Positions 1-8,138 of a stretch of DNA of 42,583 bases are shown one piece after another (position 1 is the stretch's first letter; the number at the start of each line of letters is the position of its first letter). A model generated the notes under the pieces. That model was not told the origin of the DNA, made no database searches, and saw only the letters and a program-made list of their open reading frames with translations. This DNA comes from Methylophaga thalassica (GTDB lineage Bacteria; Pseudomonadota; Gammaproteobacteria; Nitrosococcales; Methylophagaceae). Where the stretch lies: contig DRHY01000303.1 in assembly GCA_011052985.1 (NCBI GenBank), forward strand, positions 1 to 42,583, written 5' to 3'. The position numbers and the translations under genes were made by a program.

Positions 1-781
1 ACTCAATTTGAGCATGATTAGCAGCTTCCAACGCTTGATGAAGCTCACTCACATCATATTCAGTTACCAACATTAAAAATTCTGCCGTTAATGGGTGACG
101 AGTTATGCGAATATCCAGCGTATGCTGACGTAAGCCTTCACTGGTCTTCATCACATGAGTCCATCGACCAACCCGTTTTTCAGTGGCATCCTTTAAACGC
201 TCAATCCCTTCTTCAAGCTTATTAAAGCGGGCAGTGAAGGCATTTTTATCACTACCAAGTTGTTGCGGAATGATGTGTTTATAGGCTTCTGTTGCTGCTG
301 GGTTTTCAATTACAATATCGCCAGAGAACGTAAAGGTACTGACCAAAACGGTGGTATAGCGCATGGCTTCGACCAATAATAAATTCTCAGGGGTTTCACC
401 TAGTTCGACCTGTTCATTCACATACGCGATTATGGCGCGATGCTTTTCAGGACCAATTAAAACAGCTCTATGCAACATATAGAGTGTTTTTGGTTTACCA
501 TTTGGATAGGTCGTCCATGGGTCAATGCTCAGACCATTTTTAGCGGCTAATTCGAAGGTTTGAAGCATTCTATCTCGGGCACCTTCGGTATCACCCGAAA
601 GATCTTTATTGACAAGCTCATCAAGGGACTTCAGCCCCCAAAAAGTCAGTGCTGCCTCATTACCCCACCACCAACCATGTTTATCAAGATCAAAAATCCA
701 CACCACAGTAGGAATCAGTTCATAAAGATGAAGCTCATCTATACTTTTGATATGGGTAAGGTGACTGTAATCGGTGCTCAT
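1..781 (-). CDS. PAS-domain sensor protein, N-terminal part (runs off the window)
   Basis: An uninterrupted minus-strand frame runs from an ATG at 781 to the left edge, giving about 260 residues with no stop. It opens MSTDYSHLTHIKSIDELHLY and continues with a PAS-like segment (VVWIFDLDKHGWWWGN at about residues 26-41), then a second PAS-like segment around residues 145-250 (TTVLVSTFTFSGDIVIENPAA). This is the N-terminal sensory half of a signalling protein. The output domain (histidine kinase, GGDEF or EAL) lies outside the window and cannot be named. No signal peptide or membrane helix is visible, so a cytosolic sensor is likely. No convincing ribosome site precedes the ATG. The plus-strand frame at 560-787 is a shadow of this gene. 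Confidence 0.8.
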   Translation of the reverse strand, partial: MSTDYSHLTHIKSIDELHLYELIPTVVWIFDLDKHGWWWGNEAALTFWGLKSLDELVNKDLSGDTEGARDRMLQTFELAAKNGLSIDPWTTYPNGKPKTLYMLHRAVLIGPEKHRAIIAYVNEQVELGETPENLLLVEAMRYTTVLVSTFTFSGDIVIENPAATEAYKHIIPQQLGSDKNAFTARFNKLEEGIERLKDATEKRVGRWTHVMKTSEGLRQHTLDIRITRHPLTAEFLMLVTEYDVSELHQALEAANHAQIE

Positions 782-916
782 GAATAAAAAAAGTTTATCG
801 TTCGTTTGTTACCAAAGTGGATAGATGATTATCGCATAAGCTGACATCGAGATAAGGAACTCGTCTTATCTTTAAGTAGGCTGATATCAAATTAAACAAT
901 ATATATTATCCATCCT

Positions 917-1016
917 GTAGGCGGGGTAGAGCGAAAGTGACCCCAGCATTTTTTATCTTCGAATCGGTGTTTTTAAATTCAGGTGTTATGGTGGGTTCAT
1001 ACTTAAACCCAGTATT
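917..1016. repeat. MITE-like palindromic repeat, copy 1, in the 782-1082 intergenic gap
   Basis: Two hairpins are spaced about 45 bp apart: GGGGT...ACCCC at 923-944 (loop agagcgaaagtg) and TGGGTT...AAACCCA at 992-1011. The same layout recurs at 4315-4425, where the first hairpin reads gggttgagcgataacgaaccc. The shared motif is GTAGG...GGG-T-GAGCG...CCCA followed by a T-rich spacer and a second GGGTTT/AAACCC hairpin. This resembles the small non-autonomous palindromic repeats common in gammaproteobacterial intergenic DNA. The rest of the 782-1082 gap is AT-rich; I see no gene in it. The nfsA promoter must lie here but is not obvious. Confidence 0.5.
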
Positions 1017-1082
1017 TTAATATGATGCTTATCCGTTAGGTTTCATTTTAAAACCTAAGCTAATTAAGGTGTATTAATTTAT

Positions 1083-1814
1083 ATGAATCAAACTATCAAA
1101 CTGTTGAAAAACCATCGTTCAATACGACAGTTCACATCAGAACCCGTGAGAGATGAAATAGTACGTGAGATTATTGATGCCGCTGGCTGGTCAGCCACAT
1201 CTAATTTTGTTCAGGCATACACTGTTATAAGAGTCAGAAATCCACAAACACGTCAGCAGATGGCAGAGCTCGCCGGCTCACAAAGTTGGGTGGAAAACAG
1301 CCCGGTATTTTTAGTGTTTTGTGCTGATCTCAAACGCAGTCAAGCTGCCTGTGCTTATGAGAATATGGAAATGATCTCTGGTTATACCGAGCAGTTCATA
1401 ATCGCGACAGTGGATGTGAGTCTGGCTGCACAGAATGCGATGATTGCCTCAGAATCACTGGGTCTTGGTGGTGTATTTATTGGCGGTATCCGTAATAATC
1501 CGGAAAAAGTGTCTGAATTGCTCAAGCTTCCTGAGCAAGTTTATCCTGTCTTTGGTATGTGTCTTGGTTATCCGGCAGCAGAGCCTGAGCAAAAGCCAAG
1601 GCTGCCAGTCGATGTGGTTTTGAAAGAAGAAACATATCGACAAGACGAAGCAGAGCTCGAACACTACAATGAAACCTGTAAAACCTACTATCAAAATCGC
1701 TCCAGTGGTTCACGTGATGAAACATGGACGCATCAAATAGCCACAATGATGAGTAAGCCAATGCGTCCACATATGAAAGGATTTTTACTGGAGAAGGGCT
1801 TTAAGTTTAAGTAA
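1083..1814 (+). CDS. nfsA: Oxygen-insensitive NADPH nitroreductase (NfsA family)
   Basis: The 243-residue protein matches the NfsA/Frp flavoreductase family in length and sequence. It has the N-terminal HRSIRQFTSEPV motif (FMN-binding start), a central SLAAQNAMIASESLGLGGVF-type segment, the IGGIRNNPEKV loop, and FGMCLGYP...KPRLP typical of NfsA. The enzyme is cytosolic and binds FMN. It makes two-electron reductions of nitroaromatics and quinones with NADPH. The start at 1083 is the first ATG and begins with the conserved helix before HRSIR. It stands alone, 186 bp before the next gene on the same strand. A chromate or quinone reductase role is equally compatible with the family. Confidence 0.88.
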   Translation: MNQTIKLLKNHRSIRQFTSEPVRDEIVREIIDAAGWSATSNFVQAYTVIRVRNPQTRQQMAELAGSQSWVENSPVFLVFCADLKRSQAACAYENMEMISGYTEQFIIATVDVSLAAQNAMIASESLGLGGVFIGGIRNNPEKVSELLKLPEQVYPVFGMCLGYPAAEPEQKPRLPVDVVLKEETYRQDEAELEHYNETCKTYYQNRSSGSRDETWTHQIATMMSKPMRPHMKGFLLEKGFKFK

Positions 1815-2000
1815 ATGCTTTAGCAACCGCCTGTGCAACATCTCTTATGCTTAGTTGGAACTATCGACTGACAAAATAAACAAACAAATTATCCAATGAT
1901 GGTGGCTAGTTTATATGTTTGGTGATCATGCTTTTTTTGTTTGAAAGCAGCGTCCAGCTGGCTGAGTAATTTTCTTATCGACACAATACTTGGAGGAAGC

Positions 2001-4304
2001 ATGACAAAATCAAACAATAAAAATGACCATTCCCCTATAGAGCAAGATCCCAATACAACATATGACAAAGGTCCCGCAGGTGGGTGGGGATCGCTTCGTG
2101 GTGTGACGAGAATCTTCGGTGAAGTGCAAGGCTCAACCGTTGCAGCGAAAATTCTTTCCAGACTAAATAAGCCCGGTGGGGTTATGTGCAGTTCTTGTGC
2201 TTGGGCCAAACCTGCCAAGCCATCTACATTCGAGTTCTGTGAAAACGGAGCTAAAGCAACTTTATGGGAGTTGGATGAGAAGCATGCGGATGCCAACTTT
2301 TTCGAACAGCACAGCATTACTGAATTAAAAACGTGGCACGACCATGATCTGGAAAAAGCAGGCAGGTTGTCTGAGCCACTTCGTTATGAGGCTGACCGCG
2401 ACCGATATGTACCAGTGAGTTGGGATGATGCAATAAAAGATATTGGTGAAAAACTTGCTGAGATGAATCCTAAGGAAGCTGTTTTTTACGCAAGCGGTCA
2501 TGCTGGATTAGAGGCATCGTATCTATATGCACTGTTTGCGCGTGCAATGGGTCATCAGAACCTGCCACAGTCGTCTAATATGTGCCATGAAACAACCAGC
2601 GTGAATTTAAAGACCTTTGTCGGCACACCCGTCGGCACGTGTACTCTGGAAGATTTTGAACATTGTGATGCTATTTTCTTTTTCGGACAGAATACAGGCA
2701 CAAACTCGCCACGTTTCTTACACACGATAAAGGATGCTGTCGAACGGGGCTGTAAAATTGTCACCTTTAACCCGGTTCGTGAAAGAGGACTGATTGAATT
2801 TATCGAACCTCAGAACATCATGCAGATGCTCACCAACAATCCCACAGAAATCTCCAACAAATACTATCAGGTCAAGCCAGGCGGTGACGTTGCGGTGATC
2901 ACGGGCATGATGAAACATATACTGACGCGAGAAGATGCCGCGCCGGGGACTATTCTGGATAACGATTTTATTGCAGCTGAGACAATCGATTTTGATGAAA
3001 CTGTTGAAAAGGTAAGAGCCTTTGACTGGCCCGATATTGAAGAAGAATCTGGCCTCAGTCGCGAGATGATTGAGGAAGCAGCAGAGATTTATATTCAGTC
3101 AAAAAATGTTATCGGTATCTACGGCATGGGTCTGACACAACATGTCGATGGTTGGCTCAATCTAGGGATGTACTGCAACCTTTTATTGATGCGTGGCAAT
3201 ATCGGTCGCCTAGGTGCTGGTATATCGCCTGTGCGTGGGCATTCCAATGTGCAGGGGCAACGCACTGTCGGTATAGGCGAAAAGTCATCACATATGCCGG
3301 CTGATAAATTACATGAACAATTCGGTATCGATGCACCTACCGAAAATGGACAGAATATCGTTCAAGCCAGTGAAGGTGTAATGGATGGCAGCATCAAAGC
3401 CATGCTCTCACTGGGAGGTAATTTATTACGAGCTTTACCCGATCGTGAACGCCTAGAAACCGGATGGTCAAATTTGGACCTCACGGTTCATATCGCAACC
3501 AAGCCCAATCGCTCACATCTTATCCCGGGTAAAGTAAGCTATATTTTACCTTGTCTTGGTCGTACCGATATCGACCAGCAGCAAAGCGGGCCGCAGGCTA
3601 GTTCGATGGAAGATACCTTCAGTCACATTTATGGCTCGCTTGGTTCAGCAGAGCCACCCAGTGAACATGTCCGCTCCGAGACAGCCATTGTGGCAGGTAT
3701 AGCAAAGGCAACTTTGCCGTCCAACCCTAAGCTACGTTGGGATGAATGGGTAGCAAACTACGATTTGATCCGCGATCTCATTGCCGAAACCTTCCCTGAT
3801 GATTTTAGTGATTTCAATAATAGAATGACACAGCCGGGTGGCTTTTATCGTGGTAACCCGGCACGCGAAAGAAAGTGGAAAACGGACAGTGGCAAAGCAC
3901 AATTCACTCCACCAACAACACTGTCATCACTGGGACAGCATCCACGCGGTGAGAATGGCTTTACCCTAATTACATTACGTTCCAATGATCAATTCAATAC
4001 TACTATTTACGGCTTTTCTGACCGACTTCGTGGGTTGGAAGGGAGTCGTGAAATCGTATTGATTAATCGCGAAGAAATGGCGCGACTTGGCTTGCAGGAA
4101 GGGCAATTAATTAGTCTGTATAGTCAGGTAGACGATGGACACCTACGCCAGGTCGACGGCCTGAAAGTCACCCCATACGATCTGCCTGATGGCACTGTAG
4201 CTGGCTATTATCCTGAACTAAACCCACTAGTTCCTTTGTCCTATCATGAAAAGAAATCATTCACACCAGCATACAAAGGTGTGCCTGTGGAAATTAAACA
4301 ATAA
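2001..4304 (+). CDS. ydeP: FdhF/YdeP-family molybdopterin oxidoreductase
   Basis: A 767-residue enzyme of the FdhF/YdeP branch of the molybdopterin oxidoreductases. The start at 2001 is preferred because GGAGGAAGC precedes it directly; an upstream in-frame ATG at 1941 lacks such a site. GPAGGWGSLRGV near the N-terminus is typical of YdeP. An iron-sulfur site is suggested by C63, C66 and C80 (CSSCAWAK...FEFCENGAKA). At the Mo ligand position the protein has Cys195-His196 (NMCHETTSV), where FDH-H has selenocysteine-His, so this is a cysteine version. The C-terminal part carries the usual pterin-binding domain (ITLRSNDQFNTTIYGF). E. coli YdeP is linked to acid resistance, but the substrate of the family is unclear. 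No Tat signal is seen, so it is probably cytosolic. Confidence 0.82.
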   Translation: MTKSNNKNDHSPIEQDPNTTYDKGPAGGWGSLRGVTRIFGEVQGSTVAAKILSRLNKPGGVMCSSCAWAKPAKPSTFEFCENGAKATLWELDEKHADANFFEQHSITELKTWHDHDLEKAGRLSEPLRYEADRDRYVPVSWDDAIKDIGEKLAEMNPKEAVFYASGHAGLEASYLYALFARAMGHQNLPQSSNMCHETTSVNLKTFVGTPVGTCTLEDFEHCDAIFFFGQNTGTNSPRFLHTIKDAVERGCKIVTFNPVRERGLIEFIEPQNIMQMLTNNPTEISNKYYQVKPGGDVAVITGMMKHILTREDAAPGTILDNDFIAAETIDFDETVEKVRAFDWPDIEEESGLSREMIEEAAEIYIQSKNVIGIYGMGLTQHVDGWLNLGMYCNLLLMRGNIGRLGAGISPVRGHSNVQGQRTVGIGEKSSHMPADKLHEQFGIDAPTENGQNIVQASEGVMDGSIKAMLSLGGNLLRALPDRERLETGWSNLDLTVHIATKPNRSHLIPGKVSYILPCLGRTDIDQQQSGPQASSMEDTFSHIYGSLGSAEPPSEHVRSETAIVAGIAKATLPSNPKLRWDEWVANYDLIRDLIAETFPDDFSDFNNRMTQPGGFYRGNPARERKWKTDSGKAQFTPPTTLSSLGQHPRGENGFTLITLRSNDQFNTTIYGFSDRLRGLEGSREIVLINREEMARLGLQEGQLISLYSQVDDGHLRQVDGLKVTPYDLPDGTVAGYYPELNPLVPLSYHEKKSFTPAYKGVPVEIKQ

Positions 4305-4314
4305 TGGGGTGAGG

Positions 4315-4425
4315 GTATTGTCCGGGTTGAGCGATAACGAACCCAATATTTTGATGTTTTTAGCTTGTTTTATAATTTGAAGTAGTTGTGTTGGGTTTCA
4401 TTCTTCAACTCAACCTACGGGCTTC
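4315..4425. repeat. MITE-like palindromic repeat, copy 2
   Basis: It lies downstream of the ydeP-like gene, in the 185-bp gap before the convergent secreted-protein gene. Hairpin 1 (gggttgagcgataacgaaccc, about 4324-4344) and hairpin 2 (TTGGGTTtcattcttcAACTCAA, about 4391-4413) are followed by CCTACGG. This is the same architecture as the copy at 917-1016, in the same orientation. It may serve as a bidirectional terminator. Confidence 0.5.
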
Positions 4426-4489
4426 ATTTTTCTCAGCCCTACAGAAATGCTTTGATTGATCTCGCTCACAAGCCAGTGTCTATTGAAAC

Positions 4490-5095
4490 CTAGGGATTAC
4501 ATATTGCACGATCCGCCTCATGTGCTTGGCAAAGCAAATGAATAACTTCTGCCGTACAATCGCGAAGAAGCTCCTCATTTGATGGCGTACGCACATTTAT
4601 GAGAACAGCCGATGTCGGTACCGCTATAACAGGCTCTTCCTTAATACCAGCAATCATTATCTGATGACCTTTAAGAGGTGCTTGATTCGCTTCAGCGGCG
4701 CTGAGCATGATACGCGAACATTGCTGAGAAACTTTTTCATTATTAGTAGATGTCAGCGCCCAAACATGGTGTCCCTGATAGTCTACTTTGCCCGTCACCT
4801 GTGCAATTGGCACATCCCCGCTTTTTGGGTTTTTTGGCATAAGCCTTTTAAAATTACTGTGCGCGCCCATGCACAATGTAAGTGCACGGTTATTATGTAT
4901 TCGCAGGTTTTCAGGACAAGCAGACAAACATTGGTTTGTTGCATTTTTATGATCAGCAGAAGCATAGCGACCACTTGCAGCCACAGCCACGCATTCGCCA
5001 CGAAGCGATTCAAACTCAGCTTGGCTAATCTTTTGCGCATGCACAGGCAGTGACAGAATTGTGAAGATACTAAATAATAAAAGATAACCAGTCAT
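4490..5095 (-). CDS. Predicted secreted cysteine-rich protein, unknown function
   Basis: A 201-residue protein with a clear Sec signal peptide (MTGYLLLFSIFTILSLPVHA, cleavage after VHA). I chose the start at 5095 because AGGAG lies 8 nt upstream and the signal peptide then begins at residue 1; the longer frame to 5170 lacks a ribosome site. The mature part has eight cysteines, which suggests up to four disulfides in the periplasm or outside. A segment around residues 95-170 (VTGKVDYQGHHVWALTSTNN) looks like a small beta domain. I do not recognise the family. It is a single gene, convergent with the ydeP-like gene. Confidence 0.7.
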   Translation of the reverse strand: MTGYLLLFSIFTILSLPVHAQKISQAEFESLRGECVAVAASGRYASADHKNATNQCLSACPENLRIHNNRALTLCMGAHSNFKRLMPKNPKSGDVPIAQVTGKVDYQGHHVWALTSTNNEKVSQQCSRIMLSAAEANQAPLKGHQIMIAGIKEEPVIAVPTSAVLINVRTPSNEELLRDCTAEVIHLLCQAHEADRAICNP

Positions 5096-5285
5096 ACAAA
5101 ACTCCTTTTTTATAAAATTAAATCTGATAACAAACCTAAAGTAAAACCGTTTCCAGTATGTAGTACACATTTTGATCTTGGATCAGATTCACATCTTAGG
5201 CCTAAAAATATTTTAGAAAATTCAGCCTAGTATCCTCGTGCATGGTTACGTTTCTTGCGAAAAGCACGGACATCATCAGTTCTCA

Positions 5286-5316
5286 AAAAAAAGCCGACTC
5301 AAGGTCGGCTTTTTAT
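5286..5316 (-). terminator. Rho-independent terminator after the HEPN gene (bidirectional form)
   Basis: Stem GCCGAC (5293-5298) pairs with GTCGGC (5304-5309). An A-run lies on one side and a T-run on the other, so it can work in both directions. A near-copy lies at 7309-7340, on the other side of the HEPN gene. Confidence 0.75.
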
Positions 5317-5335
5317 TCGTAAGCACTCAATCCAA

Positions 5336-5443
5336 ATCAAACACTCTGACCCCATTGATTGGATTCTATCATTCTCGTGTAAATGCTTCTTCTGCGTAAT
5401 CAAACACTCTGACCCCATTGATTTCTAGATTCTATCATTCTCG
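5336..5443. repeat. Two direct copies of a ~45-bp sequence, one overlapping the 3' end of the HEPN gene
   Basis: Copy 1 (about 5336-5377) and copy 2 (about 5398-5443) share atcaaacactctgaccccat followed by tgatt, then gattctatcattctcg; copy 2 has a few extra bases in the middle. Copy 2 contains the stop codon and the last codons of the HEPN gene, so copy 1 is a displaced duplicate of that gene end. Together with 5096-5335, which holds only the terminator, this accounts for the gap between the two minus-strand genes. Confidence 0.75.
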
Positions 5444-7188
5444 AAAAACAACTCAATATTGCTCTCATCAAATATAAGTCCTTTTGCATTGAGTCGCTTG
5501 TAATACGATAAATAGCCTAACTCGGCCATTTTAAATCCCTGATCAATAGAGTTCAGAATATGATCTTTGGAACCCAATGACATAAGAGAAGAAAGTATTG
5601 TGTCGAGATAGTCATGTGTGTTTTCTATAAGAATTTCGGTATAGGACGGCGTCCTTCCATCATGCACGATCATATTTCTTGCTCTATAAATGCGGCGTAT
5701 TTGCCAGTCCACTCTCTGTTTGTGTGAGTCAAGAGAAGAGACAACATTCAATGGACTAGACAGCAATCGTTCTATGTAAGCAAACCTCTCACTTAGAAGA
5801 TGGAAGTCATTAAACCGTCCTTTCAGCTCATTCCTGAGCGCCTCATATTTATTTAAGGCTAATAAATTTAGTATCTTTTCAGGAATTCCCGAGCATTCCA
5901 CCTCTTTCAAAATTCTTTTACTAACACGTGAGTTCCAAACGAGTAGGTCTTTAGATAGCCTTATTACAATCTTTTGTATGTATCCAATATTCAAGAAGGG
6001 CATTATTGAATTGGAAATATGCTCTATTTGAGATAGTTTCTCGTCGTCTTTTGAGGGTAATAGAGACTCTAGAGCAGTCCATAGATTAATTAGTTGATTT
6101 TCTACAGAATCACTTGCAAGAGCTAAAGCATGGAGATCCGCACTTCTATTGAACCGCAAAAATGACTCTCTCTCCATCGAAAAGCCGTCCATAAACTTGT
6201 TTAGCTTTCTTGATGCGTTTCCTACTTTTAAATCCTTGCATTTATGCATCGGATTGAAATGGCTAGCTACGATCTTTCCATCGCGTAACCCGGGAGATAT
6301 AACTAAACCTTCTGTTATTTTCTTCGGTGACTCCTTGTGATGATATAGCCCGATCAGAGTCTGAAGTTGATCGATTTTGGTATCTGAGTATTTTTTTGCC
6401 TTGTGATATTCTTTTGCTTCGCACTTTGTTATCAGATAGATTTGATTATTCTGAAGATTAAAGTTAAATGTATCAATAACATGAGATAACTCATCTTTAT
6501 TTTCAGTAATGATTATGCCCAGCTTTTCTGCTGAATTTCTGAATCCATTTAGAAATAATGGCCCTTTGTAAACCACTTGAAATTCTTCAGGCTCATTTTT
6601 GAAATTTTCCAAAAACAGAGAAATATCGGAGTTGCCTGAAATCCTATTATCAGAATAGTGGAAGAATTGTCTAGCCATATCCTGAATATACTTTTCAGAA
6701 TAACCGCTATTAAGCAGAGTTGTTATATAGCTCCTTGTTAAGCTCCGAATACTTGACGAATTCTTCGTTTCACAGATGGCCCCGATTAAAAGCTTTTCAT
6801 TCATCGATTTATATAGCCTTAACGGCATCTGGCTTTCAATTAGTTTTAAACATGTCAGCTTAGTTTTATCTGGTGTTTTCGGATCTTTTAATGTTGATTT
6901 AATCCCACCTAAATCAACCATAATTAATTCTTGGGCTATCGTGTCTTTGTCAATGTTTTCACAAAGCTCATTGATAACATGCTTTAAATTTGGTCCCTTA
7001 ATCGTGCCAGATTCAATAGCTAAATAAGTTTGGATCGCCTCCCTGACCAATAGACTAGTGTTCATGGCGGAGGGCTTGTAGGTATCTAAAGTGAACGCGA
7101 ACATCAGCTCATCTACAAGCTGCGCAAAAAGTATTAACTCTTTCGATTCTTGAGGATCATCCCACTTGTGCAAGCTTCGAAATTTCAT
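5425..7188 (-). CDS. ApeA-like HEPN-domain protein, putative abortive-infection RNase
   Basis: A 587-residue protein whose C-terminal third resembles the ApeA-type HEPN domain. It has the helix ADLHALALASDSVENQLINL followed by WTALESLLP at about residues 350-380, and the RNase-type HEPN motif R-x4-H as RNMIVH at residues 504-509 (IYRARNMIVHDGR). HEPN proteins of this kind cut RNA, often tRNA, in anti-phage and toxin systems. The N-terminal 300 residues are not recognised and may sense the trigger. It stands alone with no antitoxin-like partner. The promoter would lie in 7190-7300. Its base use is more AT-rich than nfsA or ydeP, and it sits between duplicated terminators, both signs of recent acquisition. 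The defence role is inferred from the domain. Confidence 0.72.
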   Translation of the reverse strand: MKFRSLHKWDDPQESKELILFAQLVDELMFAFTLDTYKPSAMNTSLLVREAIQTYLAIESGTIKGPNLKHVINELCENIDKDTIAQELIMVDLGGIKSTLKDPKTPDKTKLTCLKLIESQMPLRLYKSMNEKLLIGAICETKNSSSIRSLTRSYITTLLNSGYSEKYIQDMARQFFHYSDNRISGNSDISLFLENFKNEPEEFQVVYKGPLFLNGFRNSAEKLGIIITENKDELSHVIDTFNFNLQNNQIYLITKCEAKEYHKAKKYSDTKIDQLQTLIGLYHHKESPKKITEGLVISPGLRDGKIVASHFNPMHKCKDLKVGNASRKLNKFMDGFSMERESFLRFNRSADLHALALASDSVENQLINLWTALESLLPSKDDEKLSQIEHISNSIMPFLNIGYIQKIVIRLSKDLLVWNSRVSKRILKEVECSGIPEKILNLLALNKYEALRNELKGRFNDFHLLSERFAYIERLLSSPLNVVSSLDSHKQRVDWQIRRIYRARNMIVHDGRTPSYTEILIENTHDYLDTILSSLMSLGSKDHILNSIDQGFKMAELGYLSYYKRLNAKGLIFDESNIELFFENDRI

Positions 7189-7308
7189 CTTATTCCCTAT
7201 TTGAATCTAATAGTGTATTGGCCCCCCTGCCTGTAATTTACGATCTAGCTTGCCGGGATCCTAGTTACACAAAGTCCATTTAATTTATTGAAAAATAATC
7301 GTGTTTTG

Positions 7309-7340
7309 AAAAAAAACCGACTCAAAGCCGGCTTTTTATT
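7309..7340. terminator. Terminator-like hairpin, near-copy of 5286-5316
   Basis: CCGACT (7317-7322) pairs imperfectly with AGCCGG (7326-7331), between an A-run and CTTTTTATT. The sequence matches the 5286-5316 terminator apart from a few bases, including the trailing ttattcgt. Confidence 0.6.
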
Positions 7341-7444
7341 CGTTGGAGCTCAAAGATGATGAGATTGAGAGATTAAGGAAATCAAAAGGTTATCTGAACT
7401 GTTTTTAGAAAAGATGATATGAAATTTCAGAATAAATGAGATTT

Positions 7445-7690
7445 TATGAATTATTTTTCACAATAGATGAGATCTTTACTGCTCAAACAAAATTAATGCC
7501 TCTTTTCACCCCATGGTTGAAGTGCTCATAGTGGTGAGCTTAATAAAGTTTTCAGAATATGTTTTAAGGGCACTATAACAAATTTTTAGTTGGTAAGAGC
7601 TATATGCGATGGCCTGGCATATTCCTCTACCTAAATTTGTTCCAAAATTTGGCTTAATTGAATAGGGCTTGCCAAAAAAAGTATAAAACA
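7445..7690 (+). pseudogene. Decayed N-terminal fragment of an ELYELVW-type protein gene, copy 1
   Basis: This stretch aligns by eye with 12965-13200. In one frame it reads ELYAMAWHIPLPKFVPKFGL but is interrupted by stops (before ELY and after GLIE). The intact copy of the motif at 13082-13255 reads VELYELVWNTPLSKLVPKFG. Such segments open a family of accessory proteins with a helix-turn-helix-like N-terminus. Only the start of the gene survives here. The match extends into the upstream non-coding part, so a block with promoter and gene start was once duplicated. The rest of the 7189-8138 gap holds the terminator, the tRNA-fragment repeat and the receptor promoter. Confidence 0.5.
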
Positions 7691-7752
7691 CAAATTTTAA
7701 CGCCATCACCTGGCTATTGGGCAAAGTGCAAAATGGGAAAAACATTGAAATT

Positions 7753-7868
7753 ACTCATAATCCCAAGGTCCCAGGTTCAAGTCCTGGTGGGCCCACCAAT
7801 TAAATCAAGCGGTTAGCCGAATTTCGGTTGACCGCTTTTTTATGCCAAAGGGATTTTTGCGGGGATTG
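7753..7868 (+). repeat. Direct repeat 1: 3' half of a CAU-anticodon tRNA gene plus terminator (attachment-site scar)
   Basis: The repeat starts at the anticodon loop (ctcataa) and carries a complete T arm (CCAGG-ttcaagt-CCTGG), the 3' acceptor strand TGGGCCC and ACCA. A hairpin terminator and the string ggatttttgcggggattg follow. No matching 5' half (expected acceptor GGGCCCA, D arm) precedes it, so it is not a functional tRNA gene. The second copy is at 12704-12818, with about 90% identity and only one indel. Fragments cut at the anticodon loop are the usual product of tyrosine-recombinase integration into tRNA genes. Confidence 0.85.
7809..7841 (+). terminator. Rho-independent terminator inside the tRNA-fragment repeat
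   Basis: The hairpin at 7809-7835 (GCGGTTAGCCGA / TCGGTTGACCGC with two wobble-type pairs) is followed by TTTTTT. It would have been the native terminator of the tRNA gene. Confidence 0.75.
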
Positions 7869-8094
7869 TTTACGATTTCAAAGGCAGTCCAGCCTGCTCA
7901 AGAGATTCCTCTTGGAAAATGCTCAAAGCAAAGATGTTGGGAACATAAAAGCTAATATTATTTGTTAAATTCTTCCTCACATAACTACAGCATTAAGTGT
8001 TGGTTTCGGTTTTACCTAAGCGTAATTTAAGTTAGTTCGGTATGTATTCTCTGTAAAGTTTTGTAAGGAAGCTTTCATTTTCTCTTTATTCGCG

Positions 8095-8113
8095 AATAAT
8101 AATCGTTTTTATC
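8095..8113 (+). promoter_or_regulatory. Candidate Fur box upstream of the TonB receptor
   Basis: The 19-bp string aataataatcgtttttatc matches the Fur consensus GATAATGATAATCATTATC at 13 of 19 positions. It sits 26 bp before the receptor ATG, in an AT-rich promoter-like stretch. Iron repression is expected for this type of operon. The start codon at 8139 has AGGAAG just upstream. Confidence 0.5.
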
Positions 8114-8138
8114 TAGATAATTATTACAGGAAGAATAA

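Noticed and set aside
1889-2317. Minus-strand 142-residue frame over the ydeP-like start (and similar long antisense frames at 10645-11136, 35991-36389 and 4664-5053)
   Set aside because: These lie opposite strongly supported genes, lack ribosome sites and have no recognisable domains.
7754-7799. A functional tRNA gene at the first tRNA-like sequence (and at 12705-12750)
   Set aside because: Only the anticodon loop, T arm and 3' acceptor strand are present. No D arm or 5' acceptor strand precedes either copy, and the upstream sequences differ.
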